From: JAPUME01 sp964605715
Lineage (GTDB): Bacteria; Acidobacteriota; Terriglobia; UBA7540; JAPUME01
Direction of reading: 5' to 3'
Assembly: GCA_964605715.1 (NCBI GenBank)
Contig: CAZSDV010000025.1
Span: 1-31,258 of the forward strand
Length of the DNA: 31,258 nt
Under the pieces are notes generated by a model. The model ran no database searches. It was not told the origin of the DNA and worked only from the letters and a program-made list of their open reading frames with translations. The number at the start of each line of letters is the position of its first letter. Position 1 is the stretch's first letter. A program made the translations under genes and the position numbers. Of the stretch, positions 15,522 to 23,913 are shown one piece after another.

Positions 15522-17003
15522 CTAACCTAGGATTTCATTAATCACGTGTCCGTGGACATCGGTGAGCCGTCGGTCAATGCCATTATGGCGGAAGGTGAGT
15601 TGTTTGTGATCGATCCCTAGTCTTTGAAGCATGGTGGCGTGGACGTCATAGCAGTAGGTTGGATTTTCGGCAGCCTTAAAGGACCACTCGTCGCTTGCCC
15701 CATATGTGACACCCCCGTGAATACCCCCGCCCGCAAGCCAGGAAGTAAATGTGTAGGGGTTGTGATCACGTCCTTTTCCACCTTGACTGCAAGGCATACG
15801 GCCGAACTCGGTGGTCCAATGCACAATAGTATCTTCGAGCATTCCACGTGACTTCAGGTCTTGGATCAGACCGGCAACGGGTTGATCCATGCTGGTACCC
15901 ATATCGTAGTGATCTCGGGCAATGTCCTCATGGCTATCCCAGTTACGCCGAGGAAATCCGTTGTCGGCACCAGACCAAATCTGGACGAACCTTACGCCTC
16001 GCTCAAGTAGTCGCCGTGCGGTTAGGCACCGACTTCCCATGTCCTCGGTGATTCTCCGGTTGATGCCGTAAAGCCTCTGAGTTGCTTGCGATTCCTTGGA
16101 GATATCGAGTACTTCTGGTGCACTTAACTGTAAGCGTGCTGCTAGCTCGTAAGAGAGTATTCGGGCCTCAAGCCGCGAGTCCCCTTCACGTTCTTCTTGA
16201 TGGGTACGGTTTAATTTCTCTAACACTTTCATTCCATCTATTTCGCTGTCTTTCGTGATAAATTTGGCGGAACTCGAGGGAAACAAGTCATGGATTGGGT
16301 TTGGCCGGCCTACCCGAATCATACTGCCTTGTTGTCGGGCCGGCAAAAATCCAGCAGACCAATTGGCCGGACCGTTTGGAGCGAAGCCACGTGGGTCCGG
16401 CAAGACGACAAACGTTGGGAGATCTTCGTTCATACTCCCTAGTGCATAGGTGATCCATGCGCCGGCACTAGGAAACCCAGGAAGAACAAACCCGGAGTTC
16501 TGCATAAAAGTGGCCGGACCATGAACGTTTGATTTCGAAACCATTGAAGGAATAAAAGCTATATCATCAACGCAACCTGCCAGGTGTGGTAGTAAGCTAC
16601 TCATCCATTTACCGCATTCTCCATGTTGTTTCCATTCCCAAGGGCTTTTCATTACAGGACCAGGTACGCTCTGAAAAAGCTCCAGTTTACCTCCTGGATC
16701 GAATGCTTGCCCGTTGCGGTGGATCAGGGCCGGTTTATAGTCAAAGGTATCAACCTGGCTGGCTGCACCAGACATGAATAGTTGAACGACACGTTTCGCT
16801 CGGGCCGGGTGATGCAGGCCACCGTTCCATTCAGGCCGAGGGCTGTTGGCTTTTGCAAGCATGTTAGAATTTCCTAATAGGTGAGCTAGGGCAATGCCAC
16901 CTAATCCTCCGGCTGAATTCCATAGGAAGCTGCGGCGGTTGAAGCTAGACAAGGTTCTTATTTTTTGGTCAGTTTTGCAGGAATTTTTTTTGTTTTGGAG
17001 CAT
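15522..17003 (-). CDS. DUF1501 protein, Tat-exported
   Basis: This 493-residue protein has a Tat signal (FNRRSFLWNSAGG, Arg23-Arg24) followed by a DUF1501 domain of the alkaline-phosphatase-like superfamily. Typical motifs are VVQLFMSGAASQVDTFDYKP near the start, then FVQIWSGADNGFPRRNWDSH, TTEFGRMPCSQGGKGRDHN and the C-terminal YDVHATMLQRLGIDH. Function is unproven; the partner PSCyt1/DUF1549/DUF1553 protein ends only 8 bases upstream, the standard pairing in Planctomycetota. AAGGATGAC precedes ATG 17003. The pair stands directly ahead of the araB-araD-isomerase genes, linking it to pentose use by context. It may act on polysaccharide or serve as a sulfatase-like hydrolase; this is inference. 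Confidence 0.92.
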   Translation of the reverse strand: MLQNKKNSCKTDQKIRTLSSFNRRSFLWNSAGGLGGIALAHLLGNSNMLAKANSPRPEWNGGLHHPARAKRVVQLFMSGAASQVDTFDYKPALIHRNGQAFDPGGKLELFQSVPGPVMKSPWEWKQHGECGKWMSSLLPHLAGCVDDIAFIPSMVSKSNVHGPATFMQNSGFVLPGFPSAGAWITYALGSMNEDLPTFVVLPDPRGFAPNGPANWSAGFLPARQQGSMIRVGRPNPIHDLFPSSSAKFITKDSEIDGMKVLEKLNRTHQEEREGDSRLEARILSYELAARLQLSAPEVLDISKESQATQRLYGINRRITEDMGSRCLTARRLLERGVRFVQIWSGADNGFPRRNWDSHEDIARDHYDMGTSMDQPVAGLIQDLKSRGMLEDTIVHWTTEFGRMPCSQGGKGRDHNPYTFTSWLAGGGIHGGVTYGASDEWSFKAAENPTYCYDVHATMLQRLGIDHKQLTFRHNGIDRRLTDVHGHVINEILG

Positions 17004-17011
17004 GTCATCCT

Positions 17012-19561
17012 TTAGTCGATAAACATAAATTCATTGCTGTTGAGGAGAACTCGGCAGGCATTTGCCAAGCCGTGTTTAACGGCCAACCTGACCATGATTC
17101 GGGATTCATTAATTCTCGGTTCGCGGTTAAAAACAAGGAGGTAGGCTTTTTTGATCTGCCTGTCCAGGTTTTGGTGCATTCCTTGAAGTCTTTTCGCAAG
17201 ATGCTCTGCTTGGCGGATCATTAGAGGGTTATTTAGGAGAACGAGTGCCTGTTGCGCAGTGAGTGTGGAGTTTCTTTTAGGTGTAAGTAGTGAAGGGTCA
17301 GGGCAATCCAGAATTTCCATCATTGGGTCTGGAACGCTCCGAACCAGAAAGCGATAGATACTTCGGCGAAAGCTCGGGGCGCTGTCCACATCAAAACCAG
17401 TGTAGTTGTAGCGGGGCGAGTGATCATCAGTGAAAATAAATTGACGAGCCGAAGGCCCACCTTGCGTGAGATCAAGCTTTCCACTGACAAAAAGAATCGT
17501 GTCTCGGAGAGACTCTGCATCCAATCGTCCGCGATTCATTCGCCATAAGAAACGATTTTCAGAGTCGGTGTGGTAATACAGTGAATTGTTTTTAGAGGTC
17601 TGTCGATAGACAGAACTTTGGAGGATTAATCGGTGAAGTTTTTTGAACGAGCCTCCATTTTCTCGAAACTCAACGGCCAGCCAATTTAGTAAATTGGGGT
17701 GTGTAGGAGTCCCACCCATTCGCCCGAAATCATTCGGTGAATCAACAATGCCACGCCCAAAGTGGTAATGCCAAATACGATTAACGGCCGACCGCCACGT
17801 TAATGGGTTATTTGGATCGGTAATCCATTTTGCAAGTGCCACTCGCCGCTCACCTTCGTTATCAGGATTAGTTGTTTTGAAGCGAGCAAGAAGACCAGGA
17901 ACAGCTGCTACGGCCCCAGGTCCCATTAACTTCCCTGGTGCCTCGACATTACCTCGTTTAAGAAGATGGATTGGTCGCGGTTTCCATGAGGGGGAAAAGG
18001 CCCCAATTCCCTTGAAGGAATTTGCGGCAGCGTAGACAGTCTTTGGGGGTGGGAGTGCATCAAGTTTTTTATTTAATTCGGCGAGGTTATTTTCGAGGTT
18101 GTTTAGTTTTTTAAGGGTTTCTTTGTCCAAAAGTGAACGTTTTAGCTTTGTTTGTTCTTTTTTTAACTGATCAATCTCTTGTGTTTTTCTTTGTATTTCC
18201 TTCTCGAGTTTCTCCGACTTTGTAACGACAATTTTTTGCTGATCCCTTGCTTCGCTACGTTCCTCCTGGAGGTTCTTTATTTTCTTATCGATTTTCTTTG
18301 TTTTTAGGCTTGTGAGCTTACCTGTCAAGGAGAGGAGTGGCTCAATATCTGCTTGGATCGTGCGGCGCTTACTGAGTAGAGGGCGGCGCTGGCGGCCGAT
18401 AAGCGGGTCTAGGTCGAAGGGGCGTTCTGCCCGCTCCACTCCTGCAAAGACTGCTTGAAGGCTGTAGTAGTCTTCTTGTGTTATTGGGTCGAATTTATGG
18501 TTATGGCAGCGTGCGCAGTGGACGGTAAGGCTTGTAAAGGTTGACATTGTGGTGGCAACCATGTCATCGCGGTCGAGTAATCTTGTTTTCTTTTTGTCAA
18601 CCGTGCCTTCTCTGAGTTCAGCGTGTCCAACGAAATCCCAAGGTCCAGAGGCAATAAATCCCGTGGCAACAATACCTTCGGGGTTATCGGGAAAGAGAAT
18701 GTCCCCAGCCAGTTGTTCTTCAACAAAACGGGCGTAAGGTTTATCTTCGTTGAATGAACGGATTACGTAATCGCGATAAGGCCAGGCATTAGGGCGAGGT
18801 TTGTCCTTGTCAAATCCATGGGACTCACCATAATGAACTACATCGAGCCAGTGTCGTCCCCAGCGTTCCCCGTAACGCGGCGAGGCAAGCAATCGATTAA
18901 CCAGTTTCTCGTATGCATATTTTGAAGTGTCTTTTATGAAGGTTTTAACCTCTTCAGGTGTTGGAGGTAGTCCATGGAGGTTGAACATAAGTCGACGAAT
19001 GAGAGTCTTTCGGTCAGCTTCCTTAGAAGGTTCAAGCCCCTTTTTACTCATTTGGGCCTGGATAAAGGCATCAATGGGAGTACGAGCCCAGGAGGAATGG
19101 CCGGTGGGAACTGGTGGGCGCCTGAAGGGCTTGAAAGACCACCATTCATCAGACTTCATTACTTGTGTGGCTGATCCGGTGGGTCTTCCTCCTTCAGCAA
19201 TCCATGTGCGGATGAGTTCCAATTCTGTTGGTTTGAGAGGTTTTCCAGACTTAGGCATACGCGGAGATTTACCGCGAACCATTTGGAGGAGCAGACTTTC
19301 GTTAGTATTTCCACCGATGACAACGGGGCCGCTCTCCCCTCCTTTTTTAAGAGTTTCATAGGTGGTAAGCACTAATCCTCCACTGGCAGCTGTCTCGTTA
19401 TGGCACAGTAGGCATCGCTTCTGAAAAATAGGTTGAATTTCATTTTGGAAGCTGATGGTTTCACCGCCCAACTTAATTCCTGACATAAAAAGGAAGATAA
19501 TTGCTAGGCGAAGGTGTCCCCATTTTATACTCAACTGCCTTTTTGTTTTTCCAGTGAGCAT
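17012..19561 (-). CDS. PSCyt1-DUF1549-DUF1553 protein, exported cytochrome-type
   Basis: The 849-residue protein has a signal sequence (LAIIFLFMSG...), then a planctomycete cytochrome domain with CLLCH at residues 50-54 and PKSGKPLKPTELELIRTWI. DUF1549 follows, from SWARTPIDAFIQAQMS, with GERWGRHWLDVVHYGES. A long Lys/Glu-rich coiled coil lies at about residues 405-510. The C-terminal DUF1553 holds ALAKWITDPNNPLTWRSAVN, RIWHYHFGRGIVDSPNDFG, LRDTILFVSGKLDL and the ending RVLLNSNEFMFID. The first codon of the open frame is TTG at 19564; I prefer ATG 19561 with GAGGAAG upstream. It is the first gene of the minus-strand unit with DUF1501 and the pentose genes. The molecular role is not known; a haem-dependent redox step on carbohydrates is a reasonable guess. 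Confidence 0.92.
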   Translation of the reverse strand: MLTGKTKRQLSIKWGHLRLAIIFLFMSGIKLGGETISFQNEIQPIFQKRCLLCHNETAASGGLVLTTYETLKKGGESGPVVIGGNTNESLLLQMVRGKSPRMPKSGKPLKPTELELIRTWIAEGGRPTGSATQVMKSDEWWSFKPFRRPPVPTGHSSWARTPIDAFIQAQMSKKGLEPSKEADRKTLIRRLMFNLHGLPPTPEEVKTFIKDTSKYAYEKLVNRLLASPRYGERWGRHWLDVVHYGESHGFDKDKPRPNAWPYRDYVIRSFNEDKPYARFVEEQLAGDILFPDNPEGIVATGFIASGPWDFVGHAELREGTVDKKKTRLLDRDDMVATTMSTFTSLTVHCARCHNHKFDPITQEDYYSLQAVFAGVERAERPFDLDPLIGRQRRPLLSKRRTIQADIEPLLSLTGKLTSLKTKKIDKKIKNLQEERSEARDQQKIVVTKSEKLEKEIQRKTQEIDQLKKEQTKLKRSLLDKETLKKLNNLENNLAELNKKLDALPPPKTVYAAANSFKGIGAFSPSWKPRPIHLLKRGNVEAPGKLMGPGAVAAVPGLLARFKTTNPDNEGERRVALAKWITDPNNPLTWRSAVNRIWHYHFGRGIVDSPNDFGRMGGTPTHPNLLNWLAVEFRENGGSFKKLHRLILQSSVYRQTSKNNSLYYHTDSENRFLWRMNRGRLDAESLRDTILFVSGKLDLTQGGPSARQFIFTDDHSPRYNYTGFDVDSAPSFRRSIYRFLVRSVPDPMMEILDCPDPSLLTPKRNSTLTAQQALVLLNNPLMIRQAEHLAKRLQGMHQNLDRQIKKAYLLVFNREPRINESRIMVRLAVKHGLANACRVLLNSNEFMFID

Positions 19562-19614
19562 CAAGCTGCTTCCTCTGGGGTGGCGATGTGGAATCGTTGC
19601 AAAATAAAGACTAG

Positions 19615-19691
<77 letters not shown>

Positions 19692-19801
19692 AGTCAATTG
19701 TATCATTATTGTAATTATGTTGATTTGTTGCTTTGAGGTCCTCACTGGTTTGGTTGTGTCTAACCATACAAAGTTTCACCAATGTATTGGGGATAATGTG
19801 G

Positions 19802-21445
19802 TTACTTGGAAACAGTAAGCGTTTGGTTTAAGCTGTAAAAAGTGAGCAGCGGATGCTTGACTACAAGTCGATACTCATAGGTTAAGCTGCTCTCTAGTTT
19901 TCCTATTGATTGGGAAAATTTTCCGGGAGAGGTATTCCGGACCACACCTACACCTTGCCATTCCGGGTCAGGTTCATACATTTCCAGAAATCCTTTTTTG
20001 CGGCGTATTTCAAATCCTAATTCGACTTCCTTAGCATCACCTAGGCTTTCTAATGTTGCATGGAAGGTTGCCCTACCGGATTTCACATCCCAGGTAGCAT
20101 CGTCTACTGCAAAAACTGGTGGATCCAAACCTGGTTTTACATGAGTGATCTTAAGGACAATCGGATTAGGCCAGTGGCGATTATTATATAGGCGCTGTGC
20201 CCGCATTGCTGTGATATGTAATCCATTTGCATCTTGAGTCCACCTAGATTCAGGAAGGACATCAGGACTGTACTCAAGGATTTTTCCCGATTGACCCAGG
20301 ACTTCAACTGTTGTTTTTTCGCTTGCGCGAACTGATTTTATTGAGAATGTAGCCCGTTTCCCGTAAGGGAGGGGTTCGCCAGTAATAAATGCGTAAACGG
20401 TATCTTCGTTTCTTTTTTTGGTAAACCAGATATTTTCCTCGTTGGTTACTGTCCAAGGGCGGACTCCAATAATTGACTCTTCGTTGACGAAATTCCACAA
20501 GCCAAGCTCCCGCATAAGAGCTTCTTGCTCTATTGGAATTTCTCCGTCTGGCTTCGGTCCAATATTGAGCAGCAGGTTTCCTCCTTTTGCACGCGTCTGA
20601 ATCAAGGTGTTGATGAGCTCCGTTCCTGATTTGTATGATTCGTTGGTGGGCTTATAATGCCAGGAAGTTCCCATGGTCAGATTTCCTTCCCAAACTCCCC
20701 CTAGCGGCACTCCTGGGGTGTATTGCTCTGGAGTTTCTAACGAGCCACGTGTCACTATTACATTAGGGTCAGTTTCCCAGGATTGCTCGCGTAGTCCCTT
20801 TGCATCACCATCAATAAACAATACGTCAATGGGCCCATACATGGTGAGCAATTCCCGGATTTGGGCATTGTCGAATTCCATAAGAGGTGGGTTTTCTTGT
20901 GGTATTACACCAGGCTGTTGGCGGCTGATACTCTTTCCTTGTTTGTGGAGGAAATAGAAGTCATCAGGTGAAAAATAAAAACCTATGGCAATTCCTTGCG
21001 CTCGGAATGCCCGAACAATTTCTGCAGTTAGATCTTTGCCATACGGAGTATTCATGATGGTGAAATTCGTAAGAGTGCTATCGTACATACAGAAACCATT
21101 GTGATGTTTTGTGGTAAAAACTACATATTTAAAGCCAGCTAACTTTGCCTGTACCGCCCAATCGTCGGCATCAAATTTTTTTGGATTAAAAGTTTTAGGA
21201 AGTTCCTTGAAGTACTTCTCAGTGAAGCTTCTGGACGCCCCCACCAGAGAGTGTGAGATTACTGGTCCCAATTGAACGTCCATGCTCCAGTGAATGAATA
21301 GCCCAAGCCCAAGGTCCCCAAGCCACTCCACGCGGTCTGGACGGTTTTCAAGATTTTCAGTTGCGAAAAGAGTGGTGCCTAGCATTAAGATTGCTAGCAG
21401 CCTCAGTGTTAGACGCTTTGGTTGAACATTTTTTATTTTTTTCAT
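19802..21445 (-). CDS. GH29 alpha-L-fucosidase, exported
   Basis: This 547-residue protein has a signal peptide (LTLRLLAILMLGTTLFA) and a GH29 catalytic barrel. Typical motifs are LGLFIHWSMD, FKYVVFTTKHHNGFCMYDS, AIGFYFSPDDFYF and PIDVLFIDGD, in which Asp212 is the expected nucleophile. GGNLLLNIGPKPDGEIP closes the barrel. The C-terminal half contains a beta-rich region ending in a fibronectin-like strand pattern. It would release L-fucose from glycans such as algal fucoidan or host-type glycans. GAGAGGGTAAG lies before ATG 21445. The downstream tRNA-Arg is on the same strand, 110 bases away. Aminotransferase and SDR genes lie upstream on the same strand, with a 143-base gap, so may be separate. 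Confidence 0.92.
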   Translation of the reverse strand: MKKIKNVQPKRLTLRLLAILMLGTTLFATENLENRPDRVEWLGDLGLGLFIHWSMDVQLGPVISHSLVGASRSFTEKYFKELPKTFNPKKFDADDWAVQAKLAGFKYVVFTTKHHNGFCMYDSTLTNFTIMNTPYGKDLTAEIVRAFRAQGIAIGFYFSPDDFYFLHKQGKSISRQQPGVIPQENPPLMEFDNAQIRELLTMYGPIDVLFIDGDAKGLREQSWETDPNVIVTRGSLETPEQYTPGVPLGGVWEGNLTMGTSWHYKPTNESYKSGTELINTLIQTRAKGGNLLLNIGPKPDGEIPIEQEALMRELGLWNFVNEESIIGVRPWTVTNEENIWFTKKRNEDTVYAFITGEPLPYGKRATFSIKSVRASEKTTVEVLGQSGKILEYSPDVLPESRWTQDANGLHITAMRAQRLYNNRHWPNPIVLKITHVKPGLDPPVFAVDDATWDVKSGRATFHATLESLGDAKEVELGFEIRRKKGFLEMYEPDPEWQGVGVVRNTSPGKFSQSIGKLESSLTYEYRLVVKHPLLTFYSLNQTLTVSK

Positions 21446-21588
21446 TTGAACTTACCCTCTCGATTCAACTAGTAATTTTGTTAATCACGCGCTGGTCCCA
21501 ACCTGGCAACACGTTGATATAAGACTACCTCTGTTCGTCAGACAAAAAAAAGAGGCTGAAGATTGTTTTCACGAAAGTATTATGGGGC

Positions 21589-22938
21589 TTACCAGCTAAC
21601 TTCGTTGAGCGACTTCAGTAGCTTATCGAAAAGCTCATCCAATTCTTCCTCCAAGACGGTAAATGCAGGCTTGATAATCAGGACGTCGCCACGTAATCCA
21701 TCCAAAGTTCCATGGATAGGGAAGAGGTTTAACCCATTTTCCATGCATCGTTCATACACTTCTCCTGACTTATTAATCTCTTGAGGATACATTTCCAGGC
21801 TGGTTCGATCCCTTACTAGCTCTATGGCAATGTGCATGCCTATCCCACGGATATCTCCTACGTGAGGATGTTTGTAGAGTTGAGCTTTAGCTTTCTGCAT
21901 CAATTTTTCTCCCATCTGAGCACTTCGATGGACAAGTTTGTTCTTGAGAATATAGTTCTGCACGGCTAGGCCAGTTGCAGTTGAGAGTGGGTTCCCGGCG
22001 TGGGTATAGCCCATAACCGTAATTCCTGATGGGTCTTCTTCCAGACTGCGGTAGACTTTTTCACCTACAATTGAACAGGCAAGAGGTGCATAGCCTCCTG
22101 ACAGACCTTTTCCGCAAGCTATTAAGTCTGGCAAAGCATTCCAGTGGTCAATCCCAAAATTTTTTCCTGTTCTTCCAAATCCAGTAACAACTTCATCCAC
22201 AATAAGCAGGACATCGTAATGATCGCAGATTTCTCGGACGCGTTCGAAGTAGCCTGCTGGGGCAGGTAGAGCACCCATGTTGTTTACTACTGCTTCAGCG
22301 ATGAAGCAGGAAACGGTCTCGGGGCTTTCCTGTTGAATGGCTTCCTCGAGTTCATTTGCACAATGGCGTGAGTATTCTTCCTCTGACATCCCTCCACCTT
22401 CTCGAAAGTAATAGGCAGCTTTTATGCGGGGGACGGGGAAGTAGTATGGGTAAAATTGGCGGCGACGGTCGGGCCATCCTGAATAACACAGCGCTGCCAT
22501 AGAGCTTCCGTGATATCCACAACGGCGACTAATAATCTTGTGTCGTTCAGGATTTCCTTGCTGCAGATGGTATATTCGGGCGAATTTTACACACAGCTCA
22601 GTGGCTTCAGTTCCAGTGGAAACAAAGAAAACCCCCTCCATTCCCTTAGGGGTAAGATGGTCAATAATTGAATCAGCTAAGGCCAATTGTGGCTCATTCA
22701 TAAAAACTGAACTGTTGGCATGGCAGACTTTCCGACTCTGTTCGGCAATTGCATCCAGGATTTCTGGAACTCCATGCCCAATGTTTACAGCACCTACCCC
22801 TCCAGAAGCTCCATCAAGGTAATCTTTTCCGTCTGAAGAATAGAGACGCCGCCCTTCTGCCCGCACTATGATGGGGTTTTTGTTCTTCAAGTTCATCGGG
22901 AGAAAATGGCTCAGTTCTGATGGGATTGGGGTGTCCAT
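21589..22938 (-). CDS. Class III (omega-type) PLP aminotransferase
   Basis: This 449-residue protein is a class III aminotransferase of the fold that includes acetylornithine, beta-alanine-pyruvate and glutamate-1-semialdehyde enzymes. Key motifs are FVSTGTEATELCVKFAR (phosphate-binding), LLIVDEVVTGFGRTG with Asp248, and ACGKGLSGGYAPL with the PLP Lys277. No signal peptide is seen. Substrate is uncertain; class III enzymes act on omega-amino acids, amines or beta-amino acids. ATG 22938 is used; ATG in the frame at residue 15 is possible. An SDR gene lies 102 bases upstream on the same strand, so the two may be co-transcribed. Confidence 0.88.
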   Translation of the reverse strand: MDTPIPSELSHFLPMNLKNKNPIIVRAEGRRLYSSDGKDYLDGASGGVGAVNIGHGVPEILDAIAEQSRKVCHANSSVFMNEPQLALADSIIDHLTPKGMEGVFFVSTGTEATELCVKFARIYHLQQGNPERHKIISRRCGYHGSSMAALCYSGWPDRRRQFYPYYFPVPRIKAAYYFREGGGMSEEEYSRHCANELEEAIQQESPETVSCFIAEAVVNNMGALPAPAGYFERVREICDHYDVLLIVDEVVTGFGRTGKNFGIDHWNALPDLIACGKGLSGGYAPLACSIVGEKVYRSLEEDPSGITVMGYTHAGNPLSTATGLAVQNYILKNKLVHRSAQMGEKLMQKAKAQLYKHPHVGDIRGIGMHIAIELVRDRTSLEMYPQEINKSGEVYERCMENGLNLFPIHGTLDGLRGDVLIIKPAFTVLEEELDELFDKLLKSLNEVSW

Positions 22939-23040
22939 GGACGTATAAACCTCGTTCTAGGAATTTTATGGGGCTGCCTTGCGTAGCAACCCTACCCGAG
23001 AAAATTCATTGACAGGAATTTCATTGCTTAATCTGGCTAC

Positions 23041-23787
23041 TTATTTCAAGGTTCGACCACCATCCACTACTAGCGTGTGTCCCGTAATGAAACCATTAGT
23101 TATTAGGCCGAGAATACCATGTGCAACATCTTGAGGGGTGGCATGACGCTTCAAGGGAGCCGCCTCTCGGTGTCTGTCAGTGAACTTTTCCCAACCTTTA
23201 ATCCATCTTGTTTGTACTACTCCCGGGGCTACCGTATTTACCCGAATGTCTGGTCCTTGACTGACCGCCAAAGACCGGCCCAAGTTTATCATGGCTGCCT
23301 TGGAGGCTGAGTATGCAATAGAGCTACCTTGTCCTGTAAATGCTGCAACGGAGGATACATTGACAATGTGCCCCCCACCGGCCATCCGCATATGTGGAAT
23401 CGCCGCCCGGCAACAAAAAAAAGTTCCTTTTAGGTTTACGGCCAAAATCTCATCCCAGATTTTCTCGGTCATGCCCTCTAGGTCATCGATTGGTATGAAT
23501 TGAGTGGTTCCAGCATTGTTCACAAGAATATCTAATCGGCCCAGGTTTACTACAACCTCATTCACCATTTTTCGAACTGACTTGTCATTGGAAACGTCCG
23601 CGCAAATGGCAATTCCTTTTTGACCCAACTTTGCAATATCTGAAGCGGTCTGTTCTGCTTCTGTTTTAGAACGTGAGTAGTTGACTGCAATGTCGACCCC
23701 CTCCTTGGCAAGAAGAAGTGAGGTTTCCTTTCCGATTCCAGTACCTCCTCCAGTTACTAAGGCAACTTTTCCTGTAAGCTTTTCCAT
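23041..23787 (-). CDS. Short-chain dehydrogenase/reductase (FabG-like)
   Basis: The 248-residue protein is a classical SDR. The NAD(P)-binding motif is TGGGTGIG (residues 12-19), NNAG is at about 90-93, the catalytic Ser lies in IVNVSSVAAF, and Tyr159/Lys163 form the YSASK motif. The end SGxxxTGHTLVVDGG-like segment (GFITGHTLVVDGGRTL) is normal. Substrate is not decided by sequence: fatty-acid 3-oxoacyl reduction, sugar (for example L-fucose or L-arabinose) dehydrogenation, or gluconate-type reactions all fit. It lies near a fucosidase and an MFS transporter in divergent orientation, which favours a sugar-related role, but this is inference. Confidence 0.88.
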   Translation of the reverse strand: MEKLTGKVALVTGGGTGIGKETSLLLAKEGVDIAVNYSRSKTEAEQTASDIAKLGQKGIAICADVSNDKSVRKMVNEVVVNLGRLDILVNNAGTTQFIPIDDLEGMTEKIWDEILAVNLKGTFFCCRAAIPHMRMAGGGHIVNVSSVAAFTGQGSSIAYSASKAAMINLGRSLAVSQGPDIRVNTVAPGVVQTRWIKGWEKFTDRHREAAPLKRHATPQDVAHGILGLITNGFITGHTLVVDGGRTLK

Positions 23788-23913
23788 GTCTCTTCAACTT
23801 TCTATGCGATATTACGCTACAATGTCTCCCAGTTGAAGTCTGTTTTGGTTAATCTTCCGCGATCGCTTATTTTAAAAATCCTGGTAGCGTTTGTTCACTA
23901 ACGAGGAGCTTCA

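Noticed and set aside
18481..19361. Several ORFs of 60-144 codons on both strands over the DUF1549/DUF1553 gene.
   Set aside because: All lie within a clearly conserved long gene and show no motif of their own.
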